This document shows positions 33,973-41,888 of a stretch of DNA of 64,000 bases, one piece after another (position 1 is the first letter of the stretch; every line of letters starts with the position of its first letter). The stretch is taken from NCBI GenBank assembly GCA_964245825.1, contig CAXTNT010000002.1, forward strand, positions 124,001 through 188,000, in the 5' to 3' direction. A program made the translations under genes and the position numbers. Source of the stretch: CAJCIY01 sp964245825. Its GTDB lineage: Bacteria; Actinomycetota; Actinomycetes; Mycobacteriales; CAJCIY01. Below the pieces are notes generated by a model. That model was not told the DNA's origin. It did no database searches and saw nothing but the letters and a program-made list of their open reading frames with translations.

Positions 33973-34036
33973 TTGACAGCCTCTCGTGACGACGCTACTG
34001 TCTTCGATTGTAGACGGCACCAGGCCCCAAAGACAA
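33973..34036. promoter_or_regulatory. overlapping divergent promoters of the ubiquitin-like locus
   Basis: Plus strand: TTGACA (33973-33978), 17 bases, TACTGT (33996-34001), driving the Ubl operon from about 34008. Minus strand: TTGTCT (34036-34031), 18 bases, TACAAT (34012-34007), driving XRE, the 61-aa gene and the protease. The -10 regions almost touch, so one repressor could shut both. CTGTTGACAG (33970-33979) is a short dyad around the plus -35. Confidence 0.7.
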
Positions 34037-34048
34037 CAGGAGAAACGA

Positions 34049-34327
34049 ATGCCTAACGAAGCCCTCACTCTCACGATCCGCGCAACGAACGGAACCCCGT
34101 GGGAGACCGACCACTTCGAGCGGAACCAGAAGGTCGACCACGTGCGCACCAAGTCAATCGAGCACTTCGTGCATCACCACGTGATGACGGTCGGCGACTA
34201 TGCACTCGCTCTCGTGCGAGACAACGTTGCTCAGCCGCTCATCGACGCCAACACACTCAAGGAATCCGCGGTCACCTCCGGTTCGGTGCTGGCGCTCGTT
34301 GTCCGTGGCCCCCAGGTCGACGGCTGA
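34049..34327 (+). CDS. ubiquitin-like (beta-grasp) protein
   Basis: A 92-residue small protein with a beta-grasp pattern: EALTLTIRATNGTPWETDHF (two strands with a turn), a helix (VDHVRTKSIEHFVHHHV), then YALALVRDNVAQPLIDANTL and SGSVLALVVRG. The end is VRGPQVDG, a single C-terminal Gly rather than Gly-Gly, so it may be conjugated without trimming. AGGAG sits six bases before the ATG. It is followed by E2-like, JAMM and E1 genes, the arrangement of bacterial ubiquitin-like conjugation operons (Bil/Bub type) that act in phage defence. The fold is inferred from pattern and context. Confidence 0.78.
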   Translation: MPNEALTLTIRATNGTPWETDHFERNQKVDHVRTKSIEHFVHHHVMTVGDYALALVRDNVAQPLIDANTLKESAVTSGSVLALVVRGPQVDG

Positions 34328-34336
34328 GCGTCGACG

Positions 34337-34759
34337 ATGCGTGCGGATCTCGTCGAGGCCCTCCTCGACCGTGAACTAGAGGTGTGCGGAGTTGACGAAC
34401 TCAAGGGAAGAGGTGTCCAACTCTGGCACGAAGGCTGCCGCGTCTTCCTCGAGTTCACGTCTGGGCGGGGAGGCGCCCCCGGACTCTTCCGTCTCGACTG
34501 CTCGGACTTCGACGCTGAACCGCCGTCGGTCACGATGGTAGACCCTGTTACTCGCGCCGAGCTCCCACTTGAGCGGTGGACTCCGGGCGTACCGCATAGC
34601 ATCCATCCCACCCTCGACCGTCCGTTCGTATGCGTTCAGGGCATCCTCGAATACCACCTTCACCCGTCCCATCTCCACGACTCGTGGGACCGGTACCGAC
34701 ATCTCATCCGGCTACGCCAGACGGTGAGCAAGCTTCTCGAAAAGGCTGGAGTCCCCTGA
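34337..34759 (+). CDS. E2-like ubiquitin-conjugating protein
   Basis: A 140-residue protein. HPTLDRPFVCVQG (His90-Pro91 ... Cys99) mimics the HPN...C active site of E2 enzymes, and EPPSVTMVDP ahead of it fits the E2 PP-x-V/I strand. A second HP motif (YHLHPSHLHDSWDRYR) and a C-terminal helix follow. It would take the Ubl from the E1 on Cys99 and pass it to a target. It starts nine bases after the Ubl gene and its stop overlaps the JAMM start (TGATG). No E3-like gene is visible. Confidence 0.75.
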   Translation: MRADLVEALLDRELEVCGVDELKGRGVQLWHEGCRVFLEFTSGRGGAPGLFRLDCSDFDAEPPSVTMVDPVTRAELPLERWTPGVPHSIHPTLDRPFVCVQGILEYHLHPSHLHDSWDRYRHLIRLRQTVSKLLEKAGVP

Positions 34760-35220
34760 TGACCTTGATATTGCCAGCATCAATCCTGGAAGAAGCGCGA
34801 GAGTTCTTCGAGGCCGCGGGCTCGAACGGACAAGAAGGAACTGCGATGCTGGCCGGGAGGGTGGAGAAAGGCATGCACTGTGCCACACGCATTGTGATCC
34901 CCCAGCAGCGAACAGGTGGCAGGTCGGGATGCTGGGTGGAAGTCACAGAGACGGGGAAGTTGCAACTTGCGGCGTCGCTCGGGCCGGCCGAGCGGTGGGT
35001 GGCGCGAATTCATTCCCATCCCGGCAGAGCATTTCACTCGCCCATCGACGACGCAAACCCCGTCATCACTGCCGAAGGTTCGTGGTCAATTGTCGCTCCT
35101 TACTTCGGTCTGGGACTTCGACACGGTATCAGCGGCTGCGCTGTACTCCGCATACACGGTGGCAGGTGGCGAGCGGAGAGCACAGAACACGTACAGACCG
35201 ACGTGACAGCCGCCGAGTGA
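34759..35220 (+). CDS. JAB/JAMM metalloprotease (deubiquitinase-like)
   Basis: A 153-residue MPN-domain protein. Metal ligands are His85 and His87 in VARIHSHPGRAFHSPIDDAN with Asp98 (H-x-H-x10-D), and Glu26 in GQEGTAMLAG is the likely general base. JAMM proteases of this type process the Ubl tail or remove it from targets. It is placed between the E2-like and E1 genes with overlaps on both sides, so stoichiometric production is likely. Confidence 0.85.
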   Translation: MTLILPASILEEAREFFEAAGSNGQEGTAMLAGRVEKGMHCATRIVIPQQRTGGRSGCWVEVTETGKLQLAASLGPAERWVARIHSHPGRAFHSPIDDANPVITAEGSWSIVAPYFGLGLRHGISGCAVLRIHGGRWRAESTEHVQTDVTAAE

Positions 35221-36677
35221 ACGCAAACGAGCGAAGCGAGGTCCTGCACGGAATGACTGCCGACGACCCCGCCGCTGCAGCCGACCGCCTCGACACGGTC
35301 CACGTCATTGTCGACGTCGCGCCGGACCAAGGCCCGCTCGGGCTATCCCTGACAAACCTGCTTGCACGGCTCATCCCGAACGTGGAGCTCACAACTGGCA
35401 GCACCAAGACCGTGTCACTGCCGATCTTCGGGAGCGGGACCTTGCGCGACCTCGCCACGTCGATCGTACGGGCTGGCCGGCCGCCTCTCAAGAAACGAGC
35501 AACAACGACCTTTCGCGTTGCCGTTGGCACCGCCGACCACGGAGCGGACCTGCATGTTTCGTCATCACGCTGGTCTATGCGACTTAGCCAGGCGGCGCAT
35601 GTCCCTCTCACGGGAGTCGGACCGGCGACCACGGCCGCGAGTGCCCTCGCCGCAGCCGAGATCATCCGCCGACTCGTGCCGGAACTTCCGGGATCACGTC
35701 TCGGGAGTGCACTCTTTGAGTGGAACCTCCTCGATTACCAGTGCAGTCTTGCGCCAGAGGAGGTACATCTCGCGCCGGTAGACGCCGTCTGCTTCGGCGG
35801 CGGCTCCGTTGGATCTTCCGTCGTCTACAGCCTCCTGCTCGGTGCTGCGAAGGGCAGGCTGACCATCATCGACCCGGACAAGCTAAGCCGACGAAATCGC
35901 GTGCGTTACCCCGCACTTCTTGGGCCAACGGAAGGCTCGAAGGTTGAGTGGCTAGAACGCCTAGCAGCCGGATCCGAACTCGCGATCTCCGGCATACGGA
36001 GCACAGCAGCCGAATACGTTCGTTCGGCGGGGCCGATGCAACTAGCGATCGCTGCCGTCGATACAGTCGACGGGCGTCGGCAGGTTGGAGATCTGCTGGC
36101 CCGCCGTACCCTTAATGTCGGAGTAGCCGCCGACCAGTTCCACGTAAGCCGGCACGGCTTCGCCGACGGCTACGCTTGCGTCTACTGTGGCTACCTGACC
36201 GTAGGTGACCCGTTAGATGCGGCCGCTGTGTACGCAGATATGACCGGCCTCAGCGTCGAACGAACAACCGGACTGCTTGGCGGGGATGCCCTGACTGCGG
36301 ATGATGTCCATCGCCTCCTGGTGACTGGCGTTGTCGATATCGCCGACGTGTCGGATCTCGTCGGCGCGAGGCTTGTCGACGTTGTACGACAGAGGCTGTA
36401 TGCCCAGGTAGTGCCGCGCACCGAACTGGGCGTGGGGGAGCCGATGGCCGCTCCCTACGTCTCTGCCCTGGCGGGTGCGACCGTCGCCGCCGAAATGCAG
36501 AAGGGGCCGCGCGCCAGCCGATTCTGGCTCGATCGCCGCATCGATGTCGATTGTTCGGGTCGGCCAACTGGTTTTCAGTCCCGACCAAACCAGGACGATT
36601 CGGGCAGATGCTTGTGCGCTTCCACCTTCCGGGTCAAGGCGTATAGGCAGATGTGGTCCGAAGGATGCACGGGATAA
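35217..36677 (+). CDS. ThiF/E1-like adenylating enzyme
   Basis: A 486-residue protein. Residues 1-180 are a domain of unknown type. The ThiF/MoeB/E1 fold follows: VDAVCFGGGSVGSSVVYSLL (nucleotide loop 194-199), TIIDPDKLSRRNRVRYP (D-x-D...N-x-x-R) and IAAVDTVDGRRQV (the adenylate Asp region). CVYC (321-324) and a late CLC pair could bind zinc, and one Cys could carry the Ubl thioester. It would adenylate the Ubl C-terminal Gly with ATP. GTG 35217 overlaps the JAMM stop (GTGA); ATG 35253 is an alternative start. It is the last gene of the operon. Confidence 0.85.
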   Translation: MNANERSEVLHGMTADDPAAAADRLDTVHVIVDVAPDQGPLGLSLTNLLARLIPNVELTTGSTKTVSLPIFGSGTLRDLATSIVRAGRPPLKKRATTTFRVAVGTADHGADLHVSSSRWSMRLSQAAHVPLTGVGPATTAASALAAAEIIRRLVPELPGSRLGSALFEWNLLDYQCSLAPEEVHLAPVDAVCFGGGSVGSSVVYSLLLGAAKGRLTIIDPDKLSRRNRVRYPALLGPTEGSKVEWLERLAAGSELAISGIRSTAAEYVRSAGPMQLAIAAVDTVDGRRQVGDLLARRTLNVGVAADQFHVSRHGFADGYACVYCGYLTVGDPLDAAAVYADMTGLSVERTTGLLGGDALTADDVHRLLVTGVVDIADVSDLVGARLVDVVRQRLYAQVVPRTELGVGEPMAAPYVSALAGATVAAEMQKGPRASRFWLDRRIDVDCSGRPTGFQSRPNQDDSGRCLCASTFRVKAYRQMWSEGCTG

Positions 36678-36868
36678 TCCCAGAAAACACCTGAGCAAAA
36701 GTTCCCAGAGCGCTGTCGCAGCTAATGAGGCTGCGAGCCGCCTGAGGTCGTTGATGGCGATCCGCAGTCGTCATGCCGTCTGGTGGTTCACTCTAGGGTA
36801 AACTAGCAGCCCCTAGTCGGTTCTGGCACCACAGAGCGCGCAAGACGGCCAGGGTCTAGATTCGCGTT

Positions 36869-37156
36869 ATGCTGCGCGAGCTCCTCTTAGTCGGTAATAC
36901 GTCAATGGTCGTGGGCGACGGTGGCCAGGTTTTCGCTTTGTGTCCAACCGACGGTGCCGACGTGGCCTACGCGCAACAGCTGATTGCTGACATCGCCCGG
37001 CGGTTTGCGTCTGATCTTGCCTTCGAGCGCAAGCCGAGCGGCGCCTGCCGCAGCTGCCCGACGCACCGTTGGTGCGATCCGCCATCGCTTGGTCCGGCGA
37101 CATCAGCCGCCGAGGTGCGCGACCCCGAGATTGCCGATCTCGACGCGCCGTTCTAA
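36869..37156 (+). pseudogene. truncated copy of the 555-aa nuclease-like gene (C-terminal end only)
   Basis: The 95 residues align with the last ~95 of the protein at 39041-40708: VAYAQQLIADIARRFASDLA and FERKPSGACRSCPTHRWCDP here match VAQAQRLVADIASRF and FERKPSGACINCSSYRWCDP there. Everything before is missing. It is followed by a copy of the same 47-residue gene that follows the intact version, so an older copy of the module end is left here. Confidence 0.85.
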
Positions 37157-37230
37157 CGGGGTGCGGGATTGTCAGACGCCGGTGATGAACTGGCCATGCC
37201 GATGTCTGCGGTAGGGAGGAGGCGGTGAAC

Positions 37231-37374
37231 ATGACGGGACGGAAGACGAGCGCCAAGGCGGCGAAGGCGGCTTCGAAGGTGCTGTCGGTCGAGCGGACGA
37301 GCAAGGCGTCGAAGACGGCGGCTGGATCGGCGCTCAGCCAGCGAGCGCCTAAGGCAACCAAGCGCGGGAAGTGA
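37231..37374 (+). CDS. 47-residue Lys/Ala/Ser-rich protein, copy 1
   Basis: Too short for most gene callers. It starts MTGRKTSAKAAKAASKVLS and includes TSKASKTAAGSALSQRAPK. It is about 80% identical to the protein at 40778-40921. GGGAGGAGG precedes the start. The pattern (AAS-x-VL ... TSK-x-SK-x-AAGSALSQ) belongs to a family of tiny basic proteins often seen in mobile or defence islands; function unknown to me. It follows the truncated nuclease end. Confidence 0.75.
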   Translation: MTGRKTSAKAAKAASKVLSVERTSKASKTAAGSALSQRAPKATKRGK

Positions 37375-37453
37375 ACTAGACCGCAGATAGCCAGGAGAGC
37401 GCTGCTGGCCTGCGCCCGAGCGGGCTTGTCGGTCGGGCCTAGGCCTGCATCGC

Positions 37454-37570
37454 ATGAGCCCAGGCGCATGCCGGTGTGGCTGTGGCAGTTATGTCGCATT
37501 CCCCCAGGAAGCTCGTGGACCAGCACATCAGCTGTCCAGGCTGCCCCGCCTGGCAGGCTCGGGCCCACCG
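37454..37570 (+). pseudogene. fragment of an Lsr2-like/CxCxCG gene
   Basis: ACRCGCGSYVAFPQEARGPA and the following HQLSRL align with CRCDCGSYVTAGRTFVDGEH and QLAWL of the gene at 30412-31038; the DNA is also similar (TGCCGGTGTG ... GGCAGTTATGTC in both). No Lsr2-type DNA-binding end is found after it, so it is a remnant. Confidence 0.6.
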
Positions 37571-37681
37571 GCCACGGAAAGCCTGAAAGACACACTCTGT
37601 GCTCGTCCGATCGCAAGATCTAGCTCGGGTACTCAGATCGTCGGATGGCTGCGCCAAGCTAGCGAGTAGAAGGGAGGGACG

Positions 37682-38119
37682 ATGACCGAGGACCCCGGGG
37701 CTGCCTGGGCGGCCGGCACCGCTGCGGAACGTCGGCTGCGGCACGCGCGCGAGCATAGGACGATGGCTGATCTGCTGCTTGCTCGTGACCAAGTGTGGGC
37801 GGCGGCCACGGTCGCGGCCTCCTTGTATTCCAGCTATCGCGTAGACGAATGGGAAGGTGGCCAGTACGAGGTGACGATCGCGGTGCCGGCGGCTGTCTTC
37901 GATCGAGTCGACGCCGAAACGCGTACCGCGTTGGAGGAAGCGGCGAGGGACGTCATCGGTGAGAGGCACTTCCGCGGGCTGTTGGTCGAGATCCGTCTCC
38001 AGGACCCTGAGCCGGGATGGCAGCGTGCGCTCCTCGAACGCGTTACTGGTTCGAATCAGGGTTCTACGTTCACTCCGCACTTAGAGCTGCCACCGGGCGC
38101 GGACGATGCCAAGACGTGA
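37682..38119 (+). CDS. unknown protein, first gene of the PD-(D/E)XK module
   Basis: A 145-residue acidic protein with no recognised domain (helical N-terminus AERRLRHAREHRTMADLLL; VTIAVPAAVFDRVDAETRTA in the middle). GGGAGGG precedes the ATG. It overlaps the next gene by 14 bases, so it is part of a three- or four-gene operon with two nuclease-like genes. Confidence 0.7.
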   Translation: MTEDPGAAWAAGTAAERRLRHAREHRTMADLLLARDQVWAAATVAASLYSSYRVDEWEGGQYEVTIAVPAAVFDRVDAETRTALEEAARDVIGERHFRGLLVEIRLQDPEPGWQRALLERVTGSNQGSTFTPHLELPPGADDAKT

Positions 38120-39044
38120 ACGCGTGGTTCGGCTGACTACAGCCCCGAGCCGCCCGCGATCTTTGTCGCCAACCAGCGCGGCCACGTGGCAGCAGTGCGA
38201 ACTCAAGTACTCCCTGGGGTATCTGTTCGGCTGGCGCGAGCCATCTACGCTGCCTCAGCTGGTTGGCAACGTCGTGCACCGGGCGGTGGAGCTGCTTTAT
38301 GGCTTGGCCCCCGCATGCCGCGAGCGTGCCGCAGCATCAGGGCTCTTGGTACGGGCACTCGACGAGGAGCTTGAGAAACCAACCTACGAGGCTCTGCTAC
38401 GGGCCGCTGATCCCAGCCCTGATGTCCTAAGCGCTGGCGAGGACGCGCTGGATGGCCTCTTCGAGGTCGAGGACCCGACATCCATCACCGTCGGTGTCGA
38501 GGGCCTCGAAGTCTGGGTCAGGGCGGAGCTGTACGGAGCGCCGATCCGGGGGCGCATCGATCGCATCTACGACGCCTCCGGCGCTGAAGTCGTGGCCGAC
38601 TACAAGACCGGCCGGGTGCCCGCCCCGCCGTACACGCAGAAGGCGTTCTTCGGACTCTGGACCTATGCCGCCGCTCTGGCTGCGGCCGATCCGCAACACC
38701 ATCTAGCCGACCGCATCGAGCTGCTGTACCTCAGGGGGCGACAACGCCTGGCCCGGCCGGTGCTGCGCACGACCGCTCTGGAGCAGGCCAAGATACTTGC
38801 CCGCATCTGGCGCCAGATCAATGAGATCGTGGAGACTGGGCGTGTCACAGCCCGACCGTCCCGGCTCTGCGACTGGTGCGCCTTCAAGCCAGCGTGCCCC
38901 GCCTTCGGTCCCACCCCGGACGTTGGCACCACCGCCCACGAGGAACTCTTGGCATCACACGGACTGCTGCTGTCGACCCGCGACACTGTCGCCGTGGCGG
39001 CCGAACGGCTCGAGCCAGCTGGATCGGCCGGGGAGGGCACATGA
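38106..39044 (+). CDS. PD-(D/E)XK nuclease with Fe-S type cysteines (RecB/Cas4/AddB-like)
   Basis: A 312-residue protein. Nuclease motifs in order: QLVGNVVHRAVELLY (His58), PIRGRIDRIYDA (Asp152) and VVADYKTG (Asp165-x-Lys167), the PD-(D/E)XK core of the RecB family. Four cysteines, Cys31 (WQQCELKYSL) plus CDWCAFKPAC near residue 262-271, match the Fe-S cluster of AddB and Cas4 nucleases. It would cut or trim DNA ends with metal. No cas1 or cas2 is nearby. It overlaps the genes on both sides. Confidence 0.82.
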   Translation: MPRRERVVRLTTAPSRPRSLSPTSAATWQQCELKYSLGYLFGWREPSTLPQLVGNVVHRAVELLYGLAPACRERAAASGLLVRALDEELEKPTYEALLRAADPSPDVLSAGEDALDGLFEVEDPTSITVGVEGLEVWVRAELYGAPIRGRIDRIYDASGAEVVADYKTGRVPAPPYTQKAFFGLWTYAAALAAADPQHHLADRIELLYLRGRQRLARPVLRTTALEQAKILARIWRQINEIVETGRVTARPSRLCDWCAFKPACPAFGPTPDVGTTAHEELLASHGLLLSTRDTVAVAAERLEPAGSAGEGT

Positions 39045-40708
39045 CGTTCTCTGTCCCTGACTTTGCGGTCGGCCCCGGGACGCTCTTCAAGATCAGTGCG
39101 TCTGATGTTGCCAGCCGTGCCTCGGGGTTCACCTGCCCCGTGGGCCTATCCCTAAAGGCCCGGCAGAAGACGGGATCGTTGCAACCCAACAGCAACGACC
39201 GATGGCGCCCTAGCTGGGACAACGCCTCAACCCTCAACTTTGCGCTCAGCGACGGCTTTGCGCGGCTCGCCCAGGGCGATGCGCTACAGGACGTCATCGA
39301 CGACCGGCAGCACCTCACCCACGCCCAGAGGAGATTCCTGCGGCACGCCTTCGATCTGCTGCAGCACCTCATGTCCGACGCCTCTGAAGCAGCCGGCGTT
39401 GGCTACCAACTAGGCGAGGACTTCAGCACGAGGACGTCAACAGGCAAACGGCCGCACGGCACAGTCACCGTCTGGGCGCACCATCTCCGGAGCGCGGACG
39501 GGGATGTCCACGAGGCCGTCCGCATCCGGCTCAAGCAGCTTCGCCCACCGCGCGACGCAGACCTTGACTGGACGGCGACCGCTGCTCTAACAATGGCCTT
39601 TGACTCGTCCGTCCCGGCCGATGCCCGGCTACGGATCAGCGAGTTCAGCTTGGAAGATGGCGAGCTGCGATCCGCCTTTGACGGCACCCGCGCCGACGCG
39701 ATAGGTCTCTACCAGGAGCGCGGACAACCACTCTGGCCAGCGCTGGACGGGACCGCGTTTCGGCCAGGCTCGATGTGCTCGGGGTGCACGTTCCTCCAAG
39801 TCTGCCCCGCGGTGCCCCAACGCCGCGGCGTGCTGGGCATCCCCGGACGAGCTGTGGCCACCCGCCACCTGACCGCTGCCGACCTATCCGCCTACGACCG
39901 CTGCCCGACCGCCTTCCTCGCCCAGCGGCGCGATCATCTGCCCGACGCTTATGCCGACGGCGACGATGGCGGGATCTCCTCCGAAGCCCGCGACCGCGGG
40001 CTCAGCGTGCACACATGGCTGGATTGGGCACACTCCCGAACGCCACCCCATGGGTGCACCGCGAAGGACTTGCCAGCGCCGGACAGTGAGGGCGCCGCCC
40101 AGGCCGCGGCGGCGGCCAGACTCGACCCTGAAGCCTATCGGCGGGCATACCCGTACCTCGTCCAACATGTGCCTCACTGCCCGCTGGCACTGGACGGACT
40201 CGGTGGCTGGGCTAGCGAGCAACGCGTAGTGGTCTACGACCCAGACGCGGACATCGTCGTCATCTCTACTCCTGACCTGACGTGCCACGTCGGGGACACT
40301 AACGAACCGATCTGGCGCGAGACCAAGACCAGCTCCACGATCCCCCCCGACATCGACGCAGCCATGAATCGGTACCCGGCGTTCGCGTTGAACGTCGCCC
40401 TCCTGAACGCCGAGCCTCCCGAACACTCCCGCAGCGCCCATGCGGAGTTGGAGGTACTGACGCCTAGCGCTAGCGAAGTCTTCTACGTCTCGTCCACCGA
40501 CGGCGCGACCGTCGCTCAGGCTCAGCGGCTCGTGGCCGACATTGCCAGCCGGTTCGCCGCTGACTTGATCTTCGAACGCAAGCCAAGTGGCGCCTGCATC
40601 AACTGCTCAAGCTACCGCTGGTGCGACCCACCCACTGCGGGCATCCCCCGACAGCCGGAGCCCGAGATCGATGACTGCGAGTTCGTCGGCCACGACGACC
40701 CCTTCTAG
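39041..40708 (+). CDS. double nuclease-like protein with two Cys clusters
   Basis: A 555-residue protein, apparently two halves. The N-half ends in a cluster CSGCTFLQVC (246-255). The C-half repeats the RecB-type layout: HLTAADLSAYDRCPTAFLAQ (Cys288), GLSVHTWLDWA (His324), STPDLTCHVG (Asp412), IWRETKTSS (Glu427-x-Lys429) and the final CINCSSYRWC. The C-half is thus a plausible PD-(D/E)XK/Fe-S nuclease and the N-half may be degenerate. It starts in an ATGA overlap with the 312-aa gene. The two proteins probably act together. Its last 95 codons occur again at 36869-37156. Confidence 0.75.
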   Translation: MTFSVPDFAVGPGTLFKISASDVASRASGFTCPVGLSLKARQKTGSLQPNSNDRWRPSWDNASTLNFALSDGFARLAQGDALQDVIDDRQHLTHAQRRFLRHAFDLLQHLMSDASEAAGVGYQLGEDFSTRTSTGKRPHGTVTVWAHHLRSADGDVHEAVRIRLKQLRPPRDADLDWTATAALTMAFDSSVPADARLRISEFSLEDGELRSAFDGTRADAIGLYQERGQPLWPALDGTAFRPGSMCSGCTFLQVCPAVPQRRGVLGIPGRAVATRHLTAADLSAYDRCPTAFLAQRRDHLPDAYADGDDGGISSEARDRGLSVHTWLDWAHSRTPPHGCTAKDLPAPDSEGAAQAAAAARLDPEAYRRAYPYLVQHVPHCPLALDGLGGWASEQRVVVYDPDADIVVISTPDLTCHVGDTNEPIWRETKTSSTIPPDIDAAMNRYPAFALNVALLNAEPPEHSRSAHAELEVLTPSASEVFYVSSTDGATVAQAQRLVADIASRFAADLIFERKPSGACINCSSYRWCDPPTAGIPRQPEPEIDDCEFVGHDDPF

Positions 40709-40777
40709 ATGACGTCACCCGAGCTGTCGGACCTGGGTGCTGTACTTCTGACGAGGTCGACATAAGGAGGTGATGAC

Positions 40778-40921
40778 ATGGCAGGACGCAAGACGGGTGC
40801 CAAGGCAGCGAAGGCTGCGTCGCAGGTGCTACGCGATGGGCGCACCAGCAAGGCCTCGAAGACGGCAGCCGGCTCGGCTCTGAGTCAGCGGGCGCCGAAG
40901 TCCGGGAAGCGCGGGAAGTAG
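40778..40921 (+). CDS. 47-residue Lys/Ala/Ser-rich protein, copy 2
   Basis: MAGRKTGAKAAKAASQVLRD, then GRTSKASKTAAGSALSQRAP, ending KSGKRGK. Paralogue of the 37231-37374 protein. AAGGAGG precedes the start, and it follows the nuclease-like gene by 69 bases in the same direction. The constant pairing with the nuclease C-terminus suggests linked function. Confidence 0.75.
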   Translation: MAGRKTGAKAAKAASQVLRDGRTSKASKTAAGSALSQRAPKSGKRGK

Positions 40922-41141
40922 GCCGAATGGCCGGGCGCGATCTTCTGCCCCAGCCCCCCCGGGGGATCGCGGGATCGTGACCCGGTCAGGGCCCTCGCCA
41001 CCCAACTCCGCCGAAGCACCCGAGTCCGTGCTGCCCGCAGCGTCTGCGGCCCGCCGCTGAGTCGCCAACCAGAACCGCGACTCAGTCGTGCCAGCCAGAC
41101 CGGCCGGCGAGTGCGCATTCGCGTCCTGAAAAGTTGGAAGA

Positions 41142-41339
41142 TTAGGTCAGTCGTCGCACGCGAACCGTTCGGGACATCCCATCGACGTGCATCTTGTCCC
41201 CCTCGACTATCACTTCGGGCCGATACTTGTACTGGTAGCAGTAGTAGTACTCCGCTTGCTCCCACACGGAGCCGTTGGTGAGCTTGACGACGGTATGACC
41301 GTCCCAGCCCGACCAGGCGCCCTCGATACGTGCTCTCAC
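41142..41339 (-). CDS. small SH3-like protein
   Basis: A 65-residue protein with the pattern IEGAWSGWDGHTVVKLTNGS ... VWEQAEYYYCYQYKYRPEVI ... MHVDG ... RTVRVRRL. This family of short beta-rich proteins is common in bacteria, function unknown. The GTG at 41339 has GGAGGAGG just upstream; a longer form from ATG 41414 is possible. Confidence 0.7.
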   Translation of the reverse strand: MRARIEGAWSGWDGHTVVKLTNGSVWEQAEYYYCYQYKYRPEVIVEGDKMHVDGMSRTVRVRRLT

Positions 41340-41470
41340 TGAGCCTCCTCCGTCCACCACGGCGTACGCCGTACTTACCGGAGCTTCCTCCGCAGGTACG
41401 ACATTTGGGTGCACAGGTTGCTGCGCTGTGGGCGTCGTCGTTGGACGCTGCTGCCCTGATAGCTAGCACG

Positions 41471-41881
41471 TCACTTCGACAGCTTGACCTCGATGCTGCT
41501 TTCAGCGTCGGCTCCGGTCAGTGCTTCGCTGAATCGATCGTAGAAGCGGTCGATCTCGCGGCCTTCTCGAACGTCACCGCCTTGCCGGTAGTAGAAGGTG
41601 ACTTGCATAGTGGCCCCGCCGTCCGTCCGGGCGATGGTGATGCTCCAATCGGGGACACCCATCTGCCCCTTCTTGTCGAGGTGCCCGAATCCGATCGTGG
41701 GCTTCTTGGTGCGCTTGTGCGTATAGAGCCGGTGGCAGTGCTTGCCGGTGATGGTCCGCTTGGGCGGGATGTTCTCGGCCGTGGTGGCCGCGAGGTCGAG
41801 GATCTGCTGGTAGCTCAGGCTGGTCGTGATAACGCGGGCCTGGATGCGGGCCTTGTTGCGGCGGTTGAGTCGTCCGAACAT
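41471..41881 (-). CDS. unknown basic protein
   Basis: A 136-residue protein (MFGRLNRRNKARIQARVITT, later WSITIARTDGGATMQVTFYY). No family recognised. It starts seven bases after the small membrane-protein gene and is probably in an operon with it and the lipoprotein gene. Confidence 0.65.
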   Translation of the reverse strand: MFGRLNRRNKARIQARVITTSLSYQQILDLAATTAENIPPKRTITGKHCHRLYTHKRTKKPTIGFGHLDKKGQMGVPDWSITIARTDGGATMQVTFYYRQGGDVREGREIDRFYDRFSEALTGADAESSIEVKLSK

Positions 41882-41888
41882 GGCGGGT

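Noticed and set aside
38106..40708. Cas4-like nuclease as part of a CRISPR system
   Set aside because: No cas1, cas2, effector genes or repeat-spacer array in the window.
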